A stretch of 64,000 nucleotides of DNA, from NCBI GenBank assembly GCA_023512835.1, contig CM042086.1, positions 6,487,799 to 6,551,798 of the forward strand, read 5' to 3'. Below the pieces are notes generated by a model, which was not told the DNA's origin, did not search any database, and saw only the letters and a program-made list of their open reading frames with translations. Of the stretch, positions 34,901 to 47,087 are shown one piece after another. The DNA is from Taxillus chinensis. Lineage: Eukaryota > Streptophyta > Magnoliopsida > Santalales > Loranthaceae. The translations under genes were made by a program, and so were the position numbers. Positions within the stretch are counted from its first letter, which is position 1. Every line of letters starts with the position of its first letter.

Positions 34901-37900
34901 CTGCGGTCCACGTGCCCCATGCAAGGTGGCCGCCACCAGAGATAGGTCGTCAATCCAGCGGTTAATAGCCCTTAACACTGCTATGTTTAGCCCCGATCCA
35001 ACTGCCTCTGTCTCTACTGCCTTGCCACCTCCCTTGGCTGATGGAATGGCCGGAGGGTTTTGTTGGAGCTCCATCAGTTTGAGTAGCATGACCTCCAAGG
35101 TAGAGAACTATTTGTTGGTGGTTTCGAATCGCTCAATGATGGCCTTGATGGAGCCAACCTCTACTTTCAATTTCTCATCTAAGATTTTGACTTTCTTCAA
35201 AGCCAGGAGTCCAAAGATCGCGCGTATCCATTTAATAGGAATCCATGCAAAAGAATAAATTTATTTATAGATGAAATATAAAAAAAACAAAATAGCTGGT
35301 CTACAGTTTTGAGAGGCAGCCATCTCTCCTACTATAATAATCTTCTAATTGAGTTTTTCAAAATCAAAAACATCCCTTCACGCAAACCCTCATATCCTAT
35401 TTAAACCAAAACCTTCAAATTCAAAGACAATAAAGAAACAACCCAAGTCATTATTCTTCAAATTCAAATTCAAAAACAATAGAGACAACCCAGCAAGATG
35501 CTTGCAGATTAATGTCTTGCTAAGTAAGTTTGTATAATTGATTATGGACTTAGAACTGTTCATACTGAGCCCTATTCCTGTCAAATAAGTACTACTTTAC
35601 TTTCTAAAATGCCATTCGAATAGTCTTCCAGAAATGCCTTATGAAATACATTCGTGAGATGTCTTGCTCCCTGAATTAGTCTTGCAGAGACCTTCTGGGG
35701 ATGATGTTATGAATAAACATTTTTAGAGTATTGTTGAGTGCTAGAGCTACTGAATAAGCTTCCTGGGTAATGAGCTTACAGAGTTAACTTCCTTAGTAAG
35801 CTTTGAAAAATCTTTACTATGCTTATTGAGCGTCTAGCTTACTGACCCCTAATCTTTACGGAATAACACAAGCTTACTGACTCTAGCTTAATGAATATCT
35901 TCTTGAGTGTATTTTGACTTGCGTTCTTACTAAATAAAGAGTTTCAGAGTAATTTTGAATTAGAATCTTCATGTAAGTCTTTCGAATAACACGGTCAGTA
36001 TCCTTTTACTTAGACTTTTTGAAAAAAGTTTTGTAACTCCTCATCTTGAAACTCATTCAACAAATGCTCTTTTAAGATAATTCAATGTTTTGATGATTAT
36101 CAAATCTTATTAATAAAAATTCTAATTATGGGGCTGGTTCAACGGTATTAGTTTCTCACTTGAGTCACTCATGTCAAAAACTCTTATGAGTTTCAGGTTA
36201 AGTCGAGTCACGATTTAAAAAAAAAAGAAAATTGAATCACGGGTTAACAACTACTATGGGTGCAAGGACTCAATGTTGGCCTACAATCCATCATTGTTTG
36301 CTGGTTGGCTACTTTTATAGCTTTGTGAGAACCTGCACTTGCTTGCTATTTGTGATTTACCTTTTTCTTTCTTTCTAAGAGGGTAGTTTTATCACTTTAT
36401 TTGGGATGTGTTTTGTATTAAGCTGAAGTGATGCTATAAGCCTATGTTTGACGAAGTTTTAAAATATTATTATTTCTATTGTTACTGTGTTAGTGGGTTA
36501 GTTCGTTGAGTTAAAATGTCTGTCAAATAATTTTACAATAGGAAGCAAGGAACCCTGTGTCAATATATCATAAAAATATATTCAGATGTTTATTTGTTTA
36601 TTACAAGTTTCATGGCTAATTGAAGTAGTTCTAAGATGAGGTCAGGTCACATAGTTGAGCTGAAATTGTTATTTGTAGTGGTCAAGGAGTTTGGGGACAT
36701 TGTTACATGCTGATGTGCGGTAGGGCTAAATTGGCTTTTTTAACAAAAATCTCCAGTGTTCGATAGGTGAACTTTTGAAGTCCAAAGTGCAAGCGTAAAC
36801 TAATGTTTTGTTGAGGTCCCCAATGGTATTAGTAAGCTAGTTTGTGCTGAAGTTGAAGTATCTAGGAGATTGAGATTGTATCCTTATCAAAAAGAACATC
36901 TGAGATATCATCACCATTAACTCACGTGAACTGTCTTTGCGCTGAGGTGAGAAGACAAATGTTGTTGTGATTGATATATATTTTTTATTTAGGTGTACAT
37001 CTCATCAATTATTTGAAATTTATTTATAATGGATATCTTGAAACACATTTTTTTTTAATTTATGTTTACATGCATTGTGTGTTTGTGGTTTTTATTTTTA
37101 TTTTTATTTTTTTATGAAGTTAGGTAAATAGCTATAAATATGGAATGATTAACTATCAAAGGCGAAACTCACGCGAGATGTGAAGTTGCAAGATGAAACC
37201 ACATTGGTACCTTGGCTAATGGTACCATCCCACTTCCCAGTGTCCTGAATGTTCTGTTGCAATTCTAACTTTAGTGTCTAACCACTTGAGAATGAATGCC
37301 CTTAGCAGCCTTCAAATCTTTACTGTTGTATCTAAAAGATCAAATAGCCAAGAGCGATAGAATCAGTCATGAAGTTGACAAGGTAAGCCATGACTGTTGA
37401 CATCATCGTATACCTACTTTTGAATAGATGCATCTTGGGTTCTAGGTTTCACACTCTCTAGCAAGATGGTCAGTAAGAGTTGGCAAACAATAATAAGATA
37501 GCAGAAGCAAGACCATACCAAATAGTTAGAGCCATCTAACCTTATGAGATTACTAAGAAAAATATTAGCTTCACTGTGACTCAGTTTCTTAAGAACGTAA
37601 GGCTATGTTTGACAAGCCTCTATTATTTTGCAAAACAATTTTAAAAACTGTGGGTTTAGATAAATTTTAACTATTCATAAATAATTTTAAATTTATTAGG
37701 CTTGCTGTTTTTAAAAATAATTATGTTTTTAAAAATAATATTATTGTACCAAATAGGCCCATAGTCTTTTTAGCACCTGACATGTTGAAAGGTTTAGATC
37801 AGGGAAGATATGCTGCTGGCAGGTCAGGATGCTGTTTGAGGAGAGGGTTGTGGCTGATGGATGGAGGGGAGGAGGGAGAAAGAGGGATGGGGCGGGTGTG

Positions 37901-40900
37901 TGTTGACTTTGATATTTAATTATTGACATATTTGTATTTTTAGAGCATTGGTAGTGGACTATCTAAAAGTTTCAATAAATTTATTTATATGAAATAATAT
38001 TTGCTATAATTTACACTCGAAATTTATATTTTTGCTACAAATTTTATTAAAATTGTAAACTTCAAGGTACCAGCTCAATAAATTTGATTAAATTTAGCTT
38101 GTTGCTGCCTCAAAATTTAAAATTTTATTAAAGTTTGTAGTTAAACACATATTTCAAATACAATTTGTGATCAATATCACTTCATATAGATAAATTTATT
38201 GAAAATTTTAACTAGTCTACTAACAACACCCTTAGTTCTTAAGGGATGAAGTATCCCATATCTTAGGCACTCACTGGCGCGCTTCATATCATGTATGTAC
38301 ATTCATGTTTTACTTTTGCCTCTTCTATGGTTGTTTATGTTTCAAGCATTCCATTTTAACCGGCAAAATAGTCCTTGTGGTGGTTTTCTTTTAAAGATTA
38401 ACTTTGTTGGTAAACTGGTTAGTGCTTGATTATATAATTTCAGAAGCCTCTTATTTTTAGGAAGGAAATGAGACTTGAGTGTATGACCATTAGTTTTTTT
38501 TTTTCAATATTCAATTTTGTTTTTCAGGTCCCTGATCATTTGCTTCCAAGGGTTGCAATTGTTGGAAGGCCTAATGTTGGTAAATCAGCATTATTTAATC
38601 GCCTTGTTGGGGTATGGAACCATGTATTACAGTTTTAAACTCCCAATTATACTTTCTCACACTATGGAATAAGTTCTCCGAATTACCATTTGCATCTATA
38701 TTTCACAGTGGGAGCTAACTTTGTGTGGTAATCAATAATAATTGAAGGGTAACAAGGCAATTGTGGTGGATGAACCTGGGGTAACTAGGGATCGCTTGTA
38801 TGGTAGATCATTTTGGGGTGACTATGAATTTATGGTGGTTGACACTGGAGGTGTGCTTACAATTTCAAAATCACAGCCTATGGTTATGGAAGAATTGGCA
38901 GTTACAATTACCATTGGCATGGAGGGAATTCCATTGGCCTCTAGGGAGGCAGCTGTTGCGAAGATGCCCTCTATGATTGAAAGACAGGCTACTCTAGCTG
39001 TGGATGAATCGCATGTCATAATATTTCTTGTTGATGGCAAGGTATGGCTTGTGTTGGTTGGATGACTGTTTTTATTATATGATCTTGCTGTAACTCATTT
39101 TTCTGTTATTAATTCCTTCGATTCGTTAATTGGCATGTGTTGTGTGAATAATTCTATCCACCTATGTGAGTGAATATATCACTAATTTTGGGAAACCAAT
39201 GATAGGATAGCATATCAATTTCTTATTAACACTGATAACATTTTCTGAACAGGCAGGTCTAACAGCTTCCGACGTGGAAATAGCTGACTGGTTGCGCAAG
39301 AACTACTCAAAGAAGCATATCATTCTTGCTGTCAATAAGTGTGATTCACGGAAAGGCATAATGCAACTTTCAGAATTTTGGTCCATGGGGTGAGTTGTTT
39401 TTGAAAAAGTATGATGTTATTGGCATTCTCTGAGATTAGTTCTTGTCCTTTATGTAGTGACACAAATTTCTCATGGTAATAAATTTATTTTTCAAACATC
39501 AATTCACCAGTCTATGTAATGTAACTAGAACATGGTTCTGTCCACTACCTGTGAAGGTTGAGTGTGGGACTAATGTAGTTTCTTTGTTCAGTTTTGGCCA
39601 TTACTGTTGCTTGCTATGGCCAACATATTCGGAAGTGGAGCAACAGAAGAGTTTGGGTTGTTGCATATGGAACACATTTTTGGGAATAAAATATGCGGGG
39701 GGAGGAAAATTTGGGAGACCTTGTATTTGATTGATTTTGGAAGTAGAATGCATCTACCATTTTTCTTCAATTGCTGCTGTATTGTGTGTCATTTTCCAAA
39801 TTTATTTTAATGAACACCACGTGAGTTTTGTTTTGTATTAACTAGGTTTTCACCTCTTCCGATTTCTGCTGTAACTGGAAGTGGAACTGGAGAGCTGCTT
39901 GATCTTGTTTGTTCAGGGATTGAAAAAATTGAGGTATTTTGTTATTCTAAAAATATCTGGCATCTTTATATCAGTCCGTGCTATGGTTATGTCAATTTGG
40001 CTATGATCTAAGAGCTATTTACCCACGGAGAATAATAGTTAGGGTAGTATGTAATTAAGTGATTAATTGATATCTCACCCATGAACCGTTTGCACTACAG
40101 CTCAATATTAGAATTTCTGAAACAATTTGTTTAAAGCTTAAAAGTACACCTGTCATGATAGATTATATACCTTTTGTTTTATTCGTGCTTTTAACAAACA
40201 TTCATTTTTAAGGGGGCTACTATGATATTTTTAAAGGGGCTTACAATTGTATGGATAGCATCCATACAATTGTGTACATGTATCATGTTTTTTTAATTAC
40301 ATGAGTGAACTTCTGGTTAATCTTTTGAATTTTGATATGAAGGATTTTGGGAATACTCGTGAAGATGAAAAATATGTTCCTGCACTTGCAATTGTTGGTC
40401 GACCAAATGTTGGAAAAAGTAGCATTTTGAATTCCTTGGTTGGAGAGGATAGAACAATTGTTAGCCCAGTCAGCGGTACCACTCGTGATGCTGTTGATAC
40501 TGTGTTCAATGGAGTGGATGGCGAGGTTTGCAATATAATTGAATTAGACACCGACTTCACCTTTTAGTTGATCTTTCCCCCAATTTTGATTGTTAGACCC
40601 TAAAATGCAGTTTACGTGAAATGTTTTTTATAATATCACTGAATTTGACATACTGGCTTCACTTTTTAGCAGGTGTTTCCTCCAATTTTGATTTTTAGAT
40701 CCTGAATGCAGTTTAGTTTTATGTTCTTTGCTCAGGCATATAGAATCTCTAAATAATGCACCTAATCATTTATTCTATAGAGGTATCGGCTGATTGATAC
40801 TGCTGGGATCCGAAAAAGAACAGCTGTATATTCTGCAGGTAACACAACAGAGGCATTATCAGTGAATCGTGCATTGCGTGCCATTCGCCGTTCTGATATT

Positions 40901-43900
40901 GTAGCTCTTGTGATTGAGGCCATGGCATGTATCACAGAACAGGTATCTAGCTGCTGTATTGGGGTCCTTCCATTTATAATTTTTTGCCACTGGAGTTTCT
41001 TGAGGCAGAGCTCTTGGGGCTGAGCCAGGCAAATGCTTGGCTGAACTAGATTAAGGTTTCTGTACATCTTAAAACTAAGGTTAGGATCTATATGGTGAGT
41101 TCTGCCTGAGCTCACCCTGGCTTGCAATTTTCTCTGCTACCGAGTTAAATATAACATATTTGAAAGTTGAATTGTGTAGAATTATCTTAAAAACATGCCA
41201 CTTAAATGAATTTTATGATTTTTAATACGAGTTGAAATTGTTCAATATATTTTTTTGAATATATTGGAATTCGCCTATACATAGGAGGTTGATATAGCAG
41301 TTACATGTCTTCGTCATGGACACATTATAGCTCTTAAATCGATATCACATTATTATGGGTCAGCTGTAACATTTTCTCCAAGCTGTTTCAGATGTCAGCC
41401 CTTATAGCAAATTAACTAGTAATCATTATAACAATGTACTAATAATGGCATTCTAGATACATTGTGCCTTGAACATTTCTTGGGGGTTATTAATTCAAGT
41501 GGATTTATGAACATTTCTCATCTACACATTAATTTTATGTAGGAATGCTATGCTATTATTCTACTTGAGGATTATCTTTTGAGAAAAAATCAGGCATCCT
41601 ATTTCTTTTTGTACTTTAAGCACAAGCTAACAAAACTAGGCTTCCCAAATAAATGAGTGACATTTAATTGCACAGGATCAGCATAATTACTAAAGAACTT
41701 CAGTCCAGTGAAATTTTCAGTAATGTGAGAATTAAAGATGGTTATTTCTTTGTACTTTTAGCTCCACGCACTTTGTAGGGCGAAATAAAATTATGAAACA
41801 AAGCTTATGGATGATCATTCGAAGTAACTGAGGAGTTGAGTTCCTAGGGTTCCTATTGCCCCTAAATATGTCCACTCTTATCAAGTTTTGCTGCTGTGGT
41901 GGCCGATTCATAGGACAGCAAGATTGCTGAAAAGATTGAGAGGGAAGGCAAGGGTTGCATAATTGTGGTAAACAAATGGGATACCATACCAGATAAAAAC
42001 AAGCAAACAGCGACATACTATGAGCAAGATGTTAGGGAGAAGCTTCGCATTCTTAATTGGGCCCCTATTGTTTATGCAACTGCAATAGCTGGTCATAGTG
42101 TTGACAAGTATGTGTACTCTCTCTCTAATGCCCTTGCCCTATTTATCATTTAATGATTTAAATGCCCCGGAGTCAAACTGCATGTTCCCAGAGTGATAAT
42201 GAGTGAATTATTTCTTATTCATTGGCTTCTCTTGTTTCCAAGTTTGATATATATATGTGTGTGTGTATATTATATGGGACAAGGGAATCTGCACAAGTTC
42301 TCTTCGTGCAGTGGTGGACTTATGCAGGTGAGTTGACCCATGATTTTTAAAAATCAAGTGAATCTCATCCCCTTGTATGCGTCTGACACTACATAAAAAA
42401 GATTCCTGTACCAGTGAATTCCCTTTACTATATATATATCGAAAAGGTTTTAGTAAGTATTCATTGCTAAGTTCATTAGCAGACAGTCAATGAGTCTCAA
42501 TATGTCCTATACTTTTTGATGGTGTGTGAAGAAAGTGAATGTATTAAATCACTTTAGAATGTAAAATGTAGCTGCTTTCAAAATGGCCAACCTCCTTGCT
42601 GACATGGATATGTATTCAGAATCATTATTGCTGCTGGTATGGTAAATAAAGAGAGGTCACGAAGGCTAAGTACTTCCATATTAAATCAAATAGTGCAGGA
42701 GGCACTAGCTTTTAAATCACCTCCAAGGACCCGTGGTGCAAAAAGAGGTCGTGTTTACTACTGCACACAGGTATTTCCTTTATGCTATGTAACTGTAGAT
42801 TTGTAATTACCAATTGTGTGAGTTTTATTACTTTAGTTAAATCTTTTCACCTGTTGAGTGTTGAAGTTCTCAATGAAACAATATTGTAAAAAAATAGACA
42901 AAAGTATCAAATTTACCCTTTTATCCAACTCAAATGTCCAATTTACCAGCACTTTTTTGGGGGGTCAATTTAGTCCTTGTACACTCCATATTGGGTCAGT
43001 TATGCAATTCCTTTAGCAATATGATTACATATACTATTATGTATCTATTAAGTTCTGACTTGTCAATTTTATTAAAAAAAATTAATGCTGGCATTTCATT
43101 TGAAAATAAATTATTCAAAAGAAAAAAACCAATCCCAATATTCTTTGCAGGCCTAGCCACTTCTTTTGACACAATGAGGGGTTTTGATTTTCAGAGGCCT
43201 TTCATAATACTAGTAAGGGCCTGTCCATGCAGGCCTTCCAATTAAGGGTTTCAATTCTGCTAACACGTTTTGAGGTAGCCCTTCTCAAACAACCCTTGCC
43301 TTGGCATTAAACTCCTGAAACATGTATCCTGCCACCGTGTGAGACTGGCTTCTGCACTGGCCAGTGCTGGCGTGACAAAACCAGATCTGCTGCTGCTGCA
43401 TCATGGAGGTGAGGAGAGGCAGGCTTTTTGTCAAATTTTCAGGGTGACGAATCTGGTGGCCAGGCAGTGAGGGAGTGGTTGAGGGTGGTGACGGTGGTCT
43501 TCTTGGGAGGGGATGAGATTGCATACCAGGAGGCCTCTTCAATCTTGAAGATGTAAGATATGGGACCTTGGAACTCTGCAATGGAGGGGTTGTAATCTGG
43601 AGCCTTAGAGGTGTGGTGCTGTCCATGGGGCTGGTTTGCGACCAGTGGACATGGAACTATTAGAGGTAGTAGAGGGGGGATTTTAGTACTTAATAATTGA
43701 TTTTTAAGATAACATGCTAACATTATTTTTTTCTTAATAAATTAAAATTAACGTGTCAACACCCTATAGATTCATGATTGTACATCTAATCATATTACTA
43801 ATGGAATGACATAATTGATCTTATAAGGAGAGTATAAGGGTATAATTGGAAAAAGTAGAGCCAAAATTGAACTTCGGTCAAGTACAGGGGCCCATTTGAT

Positions 43901-46900
43901 ACTTTTGCATTAAAAATAAGCATGTGTGCTTTTGAATTTTAGATATTTAATGTCTCTTTATAATGATATTATTCATTCTTTATTAGCAACCTTGTTTTTT
44001 TTTTTTTTTTTTCCGGTGGTATCACTGGCCTTTACTCTGTAGTGGATTTTATTCTTAACGTTTTATATTGGAGTAGAATTATGCATGTATTTGATTATAG
44101 ATTTTATGGCTGTATTTAGAAGGTAATTGATACCTTAATCTATGAGATAATGTATAATTAATGGGATACTGTATAACTAGATTATGTATCTATTCTGTCC
44201 ACCATTTGTTATTTGTTGCTCACATTCTCTATCTGATGAAGCTCTTAGCCCACATTGACAATGTTTTTGCCATTGAAGACATCTTTCTATCTATTTATGC
44301 ATGGATGTTCTTTCACTAGTGACAACATCTCTGCCTAAAGACAACATCGATGTTTCTACCATCGACGTCTACTTTTCGTCCGCCGACATTTATCTCTCTA
44401 CCCAATACCTATGTCTCTCTGTTGCTCTCTCCTTGATGATAGTTGATGTCTCCCTTGCTCTCTGCCCAATTCAACGAATTCCGCCTTTTTTGTCGATTGT
44501 TTCCATTGACGATGACATTACCCTCTCTTCTTCGATTGACTGTCCCTATTCTATTCATGGTCAACCTTTGATGGGGTGGCCCTTGTTTTCATGTGCGGTG
44601 GTGTAACGTTACTGTCTTTGTTTTCTCCTATTTAATCTCATAGTTATGGATGCAAATTCATTAATTGTGTCGGATATGATGCTTGTGATGTCTAAAATCA
44701 CAGACCATAAGTCAAACGACTTCAATTATATATATGGATTGGAGTAAAATGGTTCATCTTTATCTTCAAAGTATTAATAAAAATGATCATTTGATTTATG
44801 ATCTTCTCAAAGATGACTTGAAACTCATATGGCTACGAGTATCAATGTGTTGATACTCATGTTTCAATTGTTTGATTGGAGTAAGCTGGTTTGTCTTAAT
44901 CATGTCCATGTTTAATCAGGCTATTGAAACATGGGATATGATTAAGAGCAAAACTAATTATTCAGTGTTCTACAAGCAATCATACGATGGTTTTATCCTT
45001 TTAGTTGTGTATGTGAATGATGTTATCCTTTCATCTCTTAAGTCTTTTATTAATATTTAGTTTTACACGAAGGACCTTGAGGATGATGTTGTCCTTTAGG
45101 CATTTAAGTTACAAGGAATAGATGAAATGACTACGAACATGCATCTTACGAGAGATGGAAATCATTTGTTGACCTTAAGAGATATCGAAGGTTGGTAATT
45201 ATCTTACCGTCACTCGTTTAAATATTTTTTATTCTATAAGTGTTTTTTGTTAATTCATGTCATCCCCAACCATTTATTATTGGGCAACACTAGAATAAAT
45301 TTTTTGTTACTTAAAAGAAACACCTGAATGTGATCTCATGCACACAAATTATACACATTTAGATTGAATGTTTCACATTGGATAGAAAATTTATAATAGG
45401 TTATTGTGTTTTTGTTGTAAGAAATTTGAAAGTGTAAGAAATAGAATATTGTGTTACTATCCCATTTTGAATCAGAATATAGGGGGTCATGGCACAATCT
45501 AAGTGTGAAATAATTTGATTATTTTATCTCTTAAGCGAAATTGATCTTAAATCTTTAGTACTGATTAAATTGTGGTTTGATAATTATGTTATACTTCATA
45601 TTGCCTTTAATTTTGTGTTTCATGAGATAATTTAGCATTTTGAAATTGATTATCATTTTGTTTAAAAAAAATTCAATTTGAATTGATTTCCACATAATAT
45701 GTAAAATTTAAAGAATAATTAAGAGATCTTCATCAAAGCTCTAAATAAAATTTGGGCTGCTTATTTTTATAACAAATTAGATATGGTTCATCTAACCGAG
45801 GGGAAAGTACCCGAACATTTAAAAGTACTTGAACATTTATAGTTACATTCAAAAATTGCATTGAAAAACAAACAAACAAATAAATATGAATTACATGTTA
45901 TAAAATAAAAAATCTAAAGTATCTAATATATTAACTTAAAATTTTGTATTAGATCCTTTTATTTTTTAAATTTTATAACATGTGATTTTTTTAATGTAAC
46001 AATAGATGTCCAAGTACTTTTAAATGTCTAAATATTTTACTGTAATTAGAATAATATTGTATAATTGATGGGATACACTATAGTGAGATTTGATATCCTA
46101 ATATCTATATTATCATAGATAGTTTGATCTTTTAGTTCATATATTTAGTCATGTATTGTATGAATACACATTAATGAAATTAGATTCGTATAAGTTTTAC
46201 ATTTTTTTGGTTTTCTTGCTTGTAGAGTTAGATGCATCAAAACTTTATTATTTTTGATGTATTTGTAACATCGAATTGCTATTAAAATGTGCTCTCCTCG
46301 ATTTCCTTTGCCAGGCAGCCATCAGACCACCAACATTTGTTTTCTTTGTAAATGATGCAAAACTTTTCCCTGAGACATACCGAAGGTATATGGAAAAGCA
46401 ATTGCGATCAGATGTGGGTTTTCCTGGGACACCACTGCGGCTTCTATGGCGCAGCAGAATAAAGCTGGGAAAAAATGAAGGTAACGCCGAATTGTTTCGT
46501 TCCAGATTTTCTAAATTAGTTGATGTTTGCTGCACCTTTGGCTATGCTTGTAGAAAATTTAAATGTCTACAAGCAGGCACATTCTTGTGTATGACTACGT
46601 TACAAGTCATGCACTGAACACCGGAATTTTTTTCATTTTCCTCTATTTATCTGTTAATTTACTTTTGTAAATTCTTTTTTATGAGTGGCTTTTGTTGTTC
46701 AATATTTGTTCTGTTATTATTGGATATAAATGTTTGTTTTCCTAGACATATCATTTGAAAAGGAATAGTATATATTGATTTTTTTTTTCTTTTGAGCAAG
46801 TCACCATAGAGGCATTTCAACTATTATTTTCCCTTCTCATAAATTTCTTTACATTTTCTATGAGTTGGCTGGGAATATTTGATAGCTTATTTTCTGGTGG

Positions 46901-47087
46901 GTGGAGGTTTTGCTGCTTCTCATACAATTGATGTCAACTGTCAATTACATTAACAGTGGGTACAAATATCCCCAAATTATTTTGATTGATCTTCCTTCAT
47001 GTATATTCAGGTAAGGTAGCAAAATCGACAATAAGGACGCAACAAAATCATGCTATAGATGACACAGAATTAGCTGTAGCTGCATGA
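25926..47087 (+). CDS. DER: Plastid double-GTPase EngA/Der ribosome-assembly factor, 12 exons
   Basis: The predicted 661-residue protein resembles the plant chloroplast Der GTPase required for large ribosomal subunit assembly. Exons: 25926-26319, 30213-30268, 38528-38611, 38748-39041, 39253-39389, 39846-39933, 40343-40525, 40781-40942, 41914-42107, 42620-42770, 46315-46480, 47011-47087; 1986 nt in phase. A Ser/Pro-rich transit peptide is followed by a strongly acidic stretch (about residues 76-115). GTPase 1 has GRPNVGKS at 163-170, DTGG at 210-213 and NKCD at 304-307. GTPase 2 has GRPNVGKS at 370-377, DTAG at 418-421 and NKWD at 486-489. A KH-like C-terminal domain follows ([33 protein letters not shown]). 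Introns 1, 2 and 10 (3.9, 8.3 and 3.5 kb) are swollen by retroelement remnants; coding exons appear intact. The exact acceptor of exon 7 is slightly uncertain. Confidence 0.93.
26413..26576. repeat. Local direct duplication in Der intron 1
   Basis: A block containing TAAGATGGGTTTGGTTT then TGCAGTTT (about 26419-26455) recurs as TAAGATGGGATTGGTTG then TGCAGTTT (about 26539-26575), about 120 bp apart, just outside the gypsy remnant. It could be an old duplication or part of the retroelement boundary. Confidence 0.5.
26600..28560 (-). mobile_element. Degenerate Ty3/gypsy retrotransposon with internal deletion
   Basis: Read on the minus strand from 28560: a primer-binding-site-like sequence TGGTATCAAAGT (28538-28549, close to the initiator-Met tRNA complement), then a gag region (about 28530-27700) with a capsid-like stretch ([22 protein letters not shown]). 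The frame then passes directly to the end of RNase H ([20 protein letters not shown], about 27680-27615), the integrase zinc-binding region ([12 protein letters not shown] ... CQTCQ, about 27460-27290), the start of the integrase core, and the integrase C-terminal part ([20 protein letters not shown], about 26930). Protease, reverse transcriptase and most of RNase H are missing, and stops and frameshifts break the frame. It lies antisense inside Der intron 1. Flanking LTRs are not clearly identified. Confidence 0.8.
28561..30212. other. Remaining part of Der intron 1
   Basis: No recognisable element was found. The part adjoining the gypsy primer site (28561 upward) could be decayed LTR sequence. 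Several stretches near 29750-30180 repeat the theme TTTCTG...TATTGGCATCC...TTTTACTATG...CTGATTAT in loose tandem, suggesting an old duplication. Confidence 0.35.
30850..30962. repeat. Imperfect tandem duplication beside the LINE
   Basis: TAGCATGTAACCAGGTATTC occurs twice (30878 and 30941), each preceded by ATTAGTGATAYATTATTAT. The unit is about 60 bp. It directly precedes the 5' side of the LINE fragment and may mark its insertion junction. Confidence 0.6.
30960..32680 (+). mobile_element. Truncated LINE (L1-type) carrying ORF1 with a DUF4283-like region
   Basis: A GC-richer insert lies in Der intron 2. The frame at 31056-31523 includes [19 protein letters not shown] and [17 protein letters not shown], and translation past stops continues with LPYLPLQFF and FFVELDIRL. 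This matches the order seen in plant LINE ORF1 proteins of the DUF4283 type. After about 32500 there is a 3'-tail-like sequence ending in TTTTTTTTAATATAATG and an A-rich end. The ORF2 endonuclease/reverse transcriptase is absent. A possible target duplication is TTTTAGTATTA near 30921 and near 32670. Several stops and frameshifts show it is dead. Confidence 0.65.
33540..34140 (-). mobile_element. 3' end of a second LINE (ORF2 zinc-finger region)
   Basis: On the minus strand, the frame 34129-33785 contains [20 protein letters not shown], then GVNWVML and [13 protein letters not shown]. This follows the zf-RVT pattern (HLLLHCPxAxxLW ... FGVxWVMP ... W.xxPxCxxW) found at the C-terminus of plant LINE ORF2. 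The downstream T/A-rich part (33785-33540) is probably its 3' UTR. It is a 5'-truncated fragment in Der intron 2. Confidence 0.6.
34190..35260 (-). mobile_element. Decayed Ty3/gypsy gag fragment
   Basis: Minus-strand translation gives a helical segment ([20 protein letters not shown], about 35098-35040) followed, across stops and shifts, by [20 protein letters not shown] and [17 protein letters not shown] (about 34340-34190). The latter pattern is typical of the gag capsid region of plant gypsy elements. No pol region follows. It lies antisense within Der intron 2, next to the second LINE. Confidence 0.55.
35640..35960. repeat. Diverged GCTTACTGA-type repeat
   Basis: The words GCTTACTGA, GCTTACAGA, GCTTATTGA and GCTACTGAA recur irregularly through this part of Der intron 2. 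It looks like an old, degenerate short tandem array rather than coding sequence. Confidence 0.4.
35961..37940. other. Der intron 2, unassigned part
   Basis: No recognisable domain or clear repeat boundary is seen. Composition is AT-rich and ordinary for intron sequence. Confidence 0.35.
37941..38234. repeat. MITE, copy 2 of a two-copy family
   Basis: The left end AGAGCATTGGTAGTGGACTA is mirrored by the right end CTAAGGGTGTTGTTAGTAGAC (reverse complement). Both continue inward with TTTCAATAAATTTAT(T/C)TATATGAA. The terminal repeats are at least 60 bp long, so the element could fold almost completely. It lies in Der intron 2. The same family is found at 21291-21557. Confidence 0.75.
42899..43907. 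mobile_element. Non-autonomous DNA element with long terminal inverted repeats
   Basis: Both ends read CAAAAGTATCAAAT when oriented inward. Pairing continues for about 180 bp: CCTTTTATCC against CCCTTATACT, and AATATGATTA near 43018 against the same word in reverse complement near 43795. The interior (about 43110-43690) is GC-richer and shows no transposase domain. It lies in Der intron 10. The target duplication is ambiguous in A-rich flanks. Confidence 0.7.
44850..45230 (+). mobile_element. Ty1/copia reverse-transcriptase fragment
   Basis: In the plus strand, [20 protein letters not shown] followed by YVNDVI matches the copia reverse-transcriptase catalytic region (YVDD altered to YVND). 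After a stop come FYTKDLE and then, in shifted frames, DLKRYRRLV and GNYLTVTR, which align with the segment that follows the active site in copia elements. It is truncated on both sides and lies in Der intron 10. Confidence 0.75.
45802..46040. repeat. Foldback MITE in Der intron 10
   Basis: The left arm GAACATTTAAAAGTACTTGA with following TAGTTACATT is mirrored on the right (reverse complement GACATTTAAAAGTACTTGG, TTGTTACATT). Inner pairing around ACATGTTATAAAAT adds to this. The total is about 240 bp with arms of roughly 100 bp. Confidence 0.75.

Noticed and set aside
43285..43723. Overlapping minus-strand frames of about 100 codons within Der intron 10
   Set aside because: They lie inside the inverted-repeat element and show no transposase or other domain.
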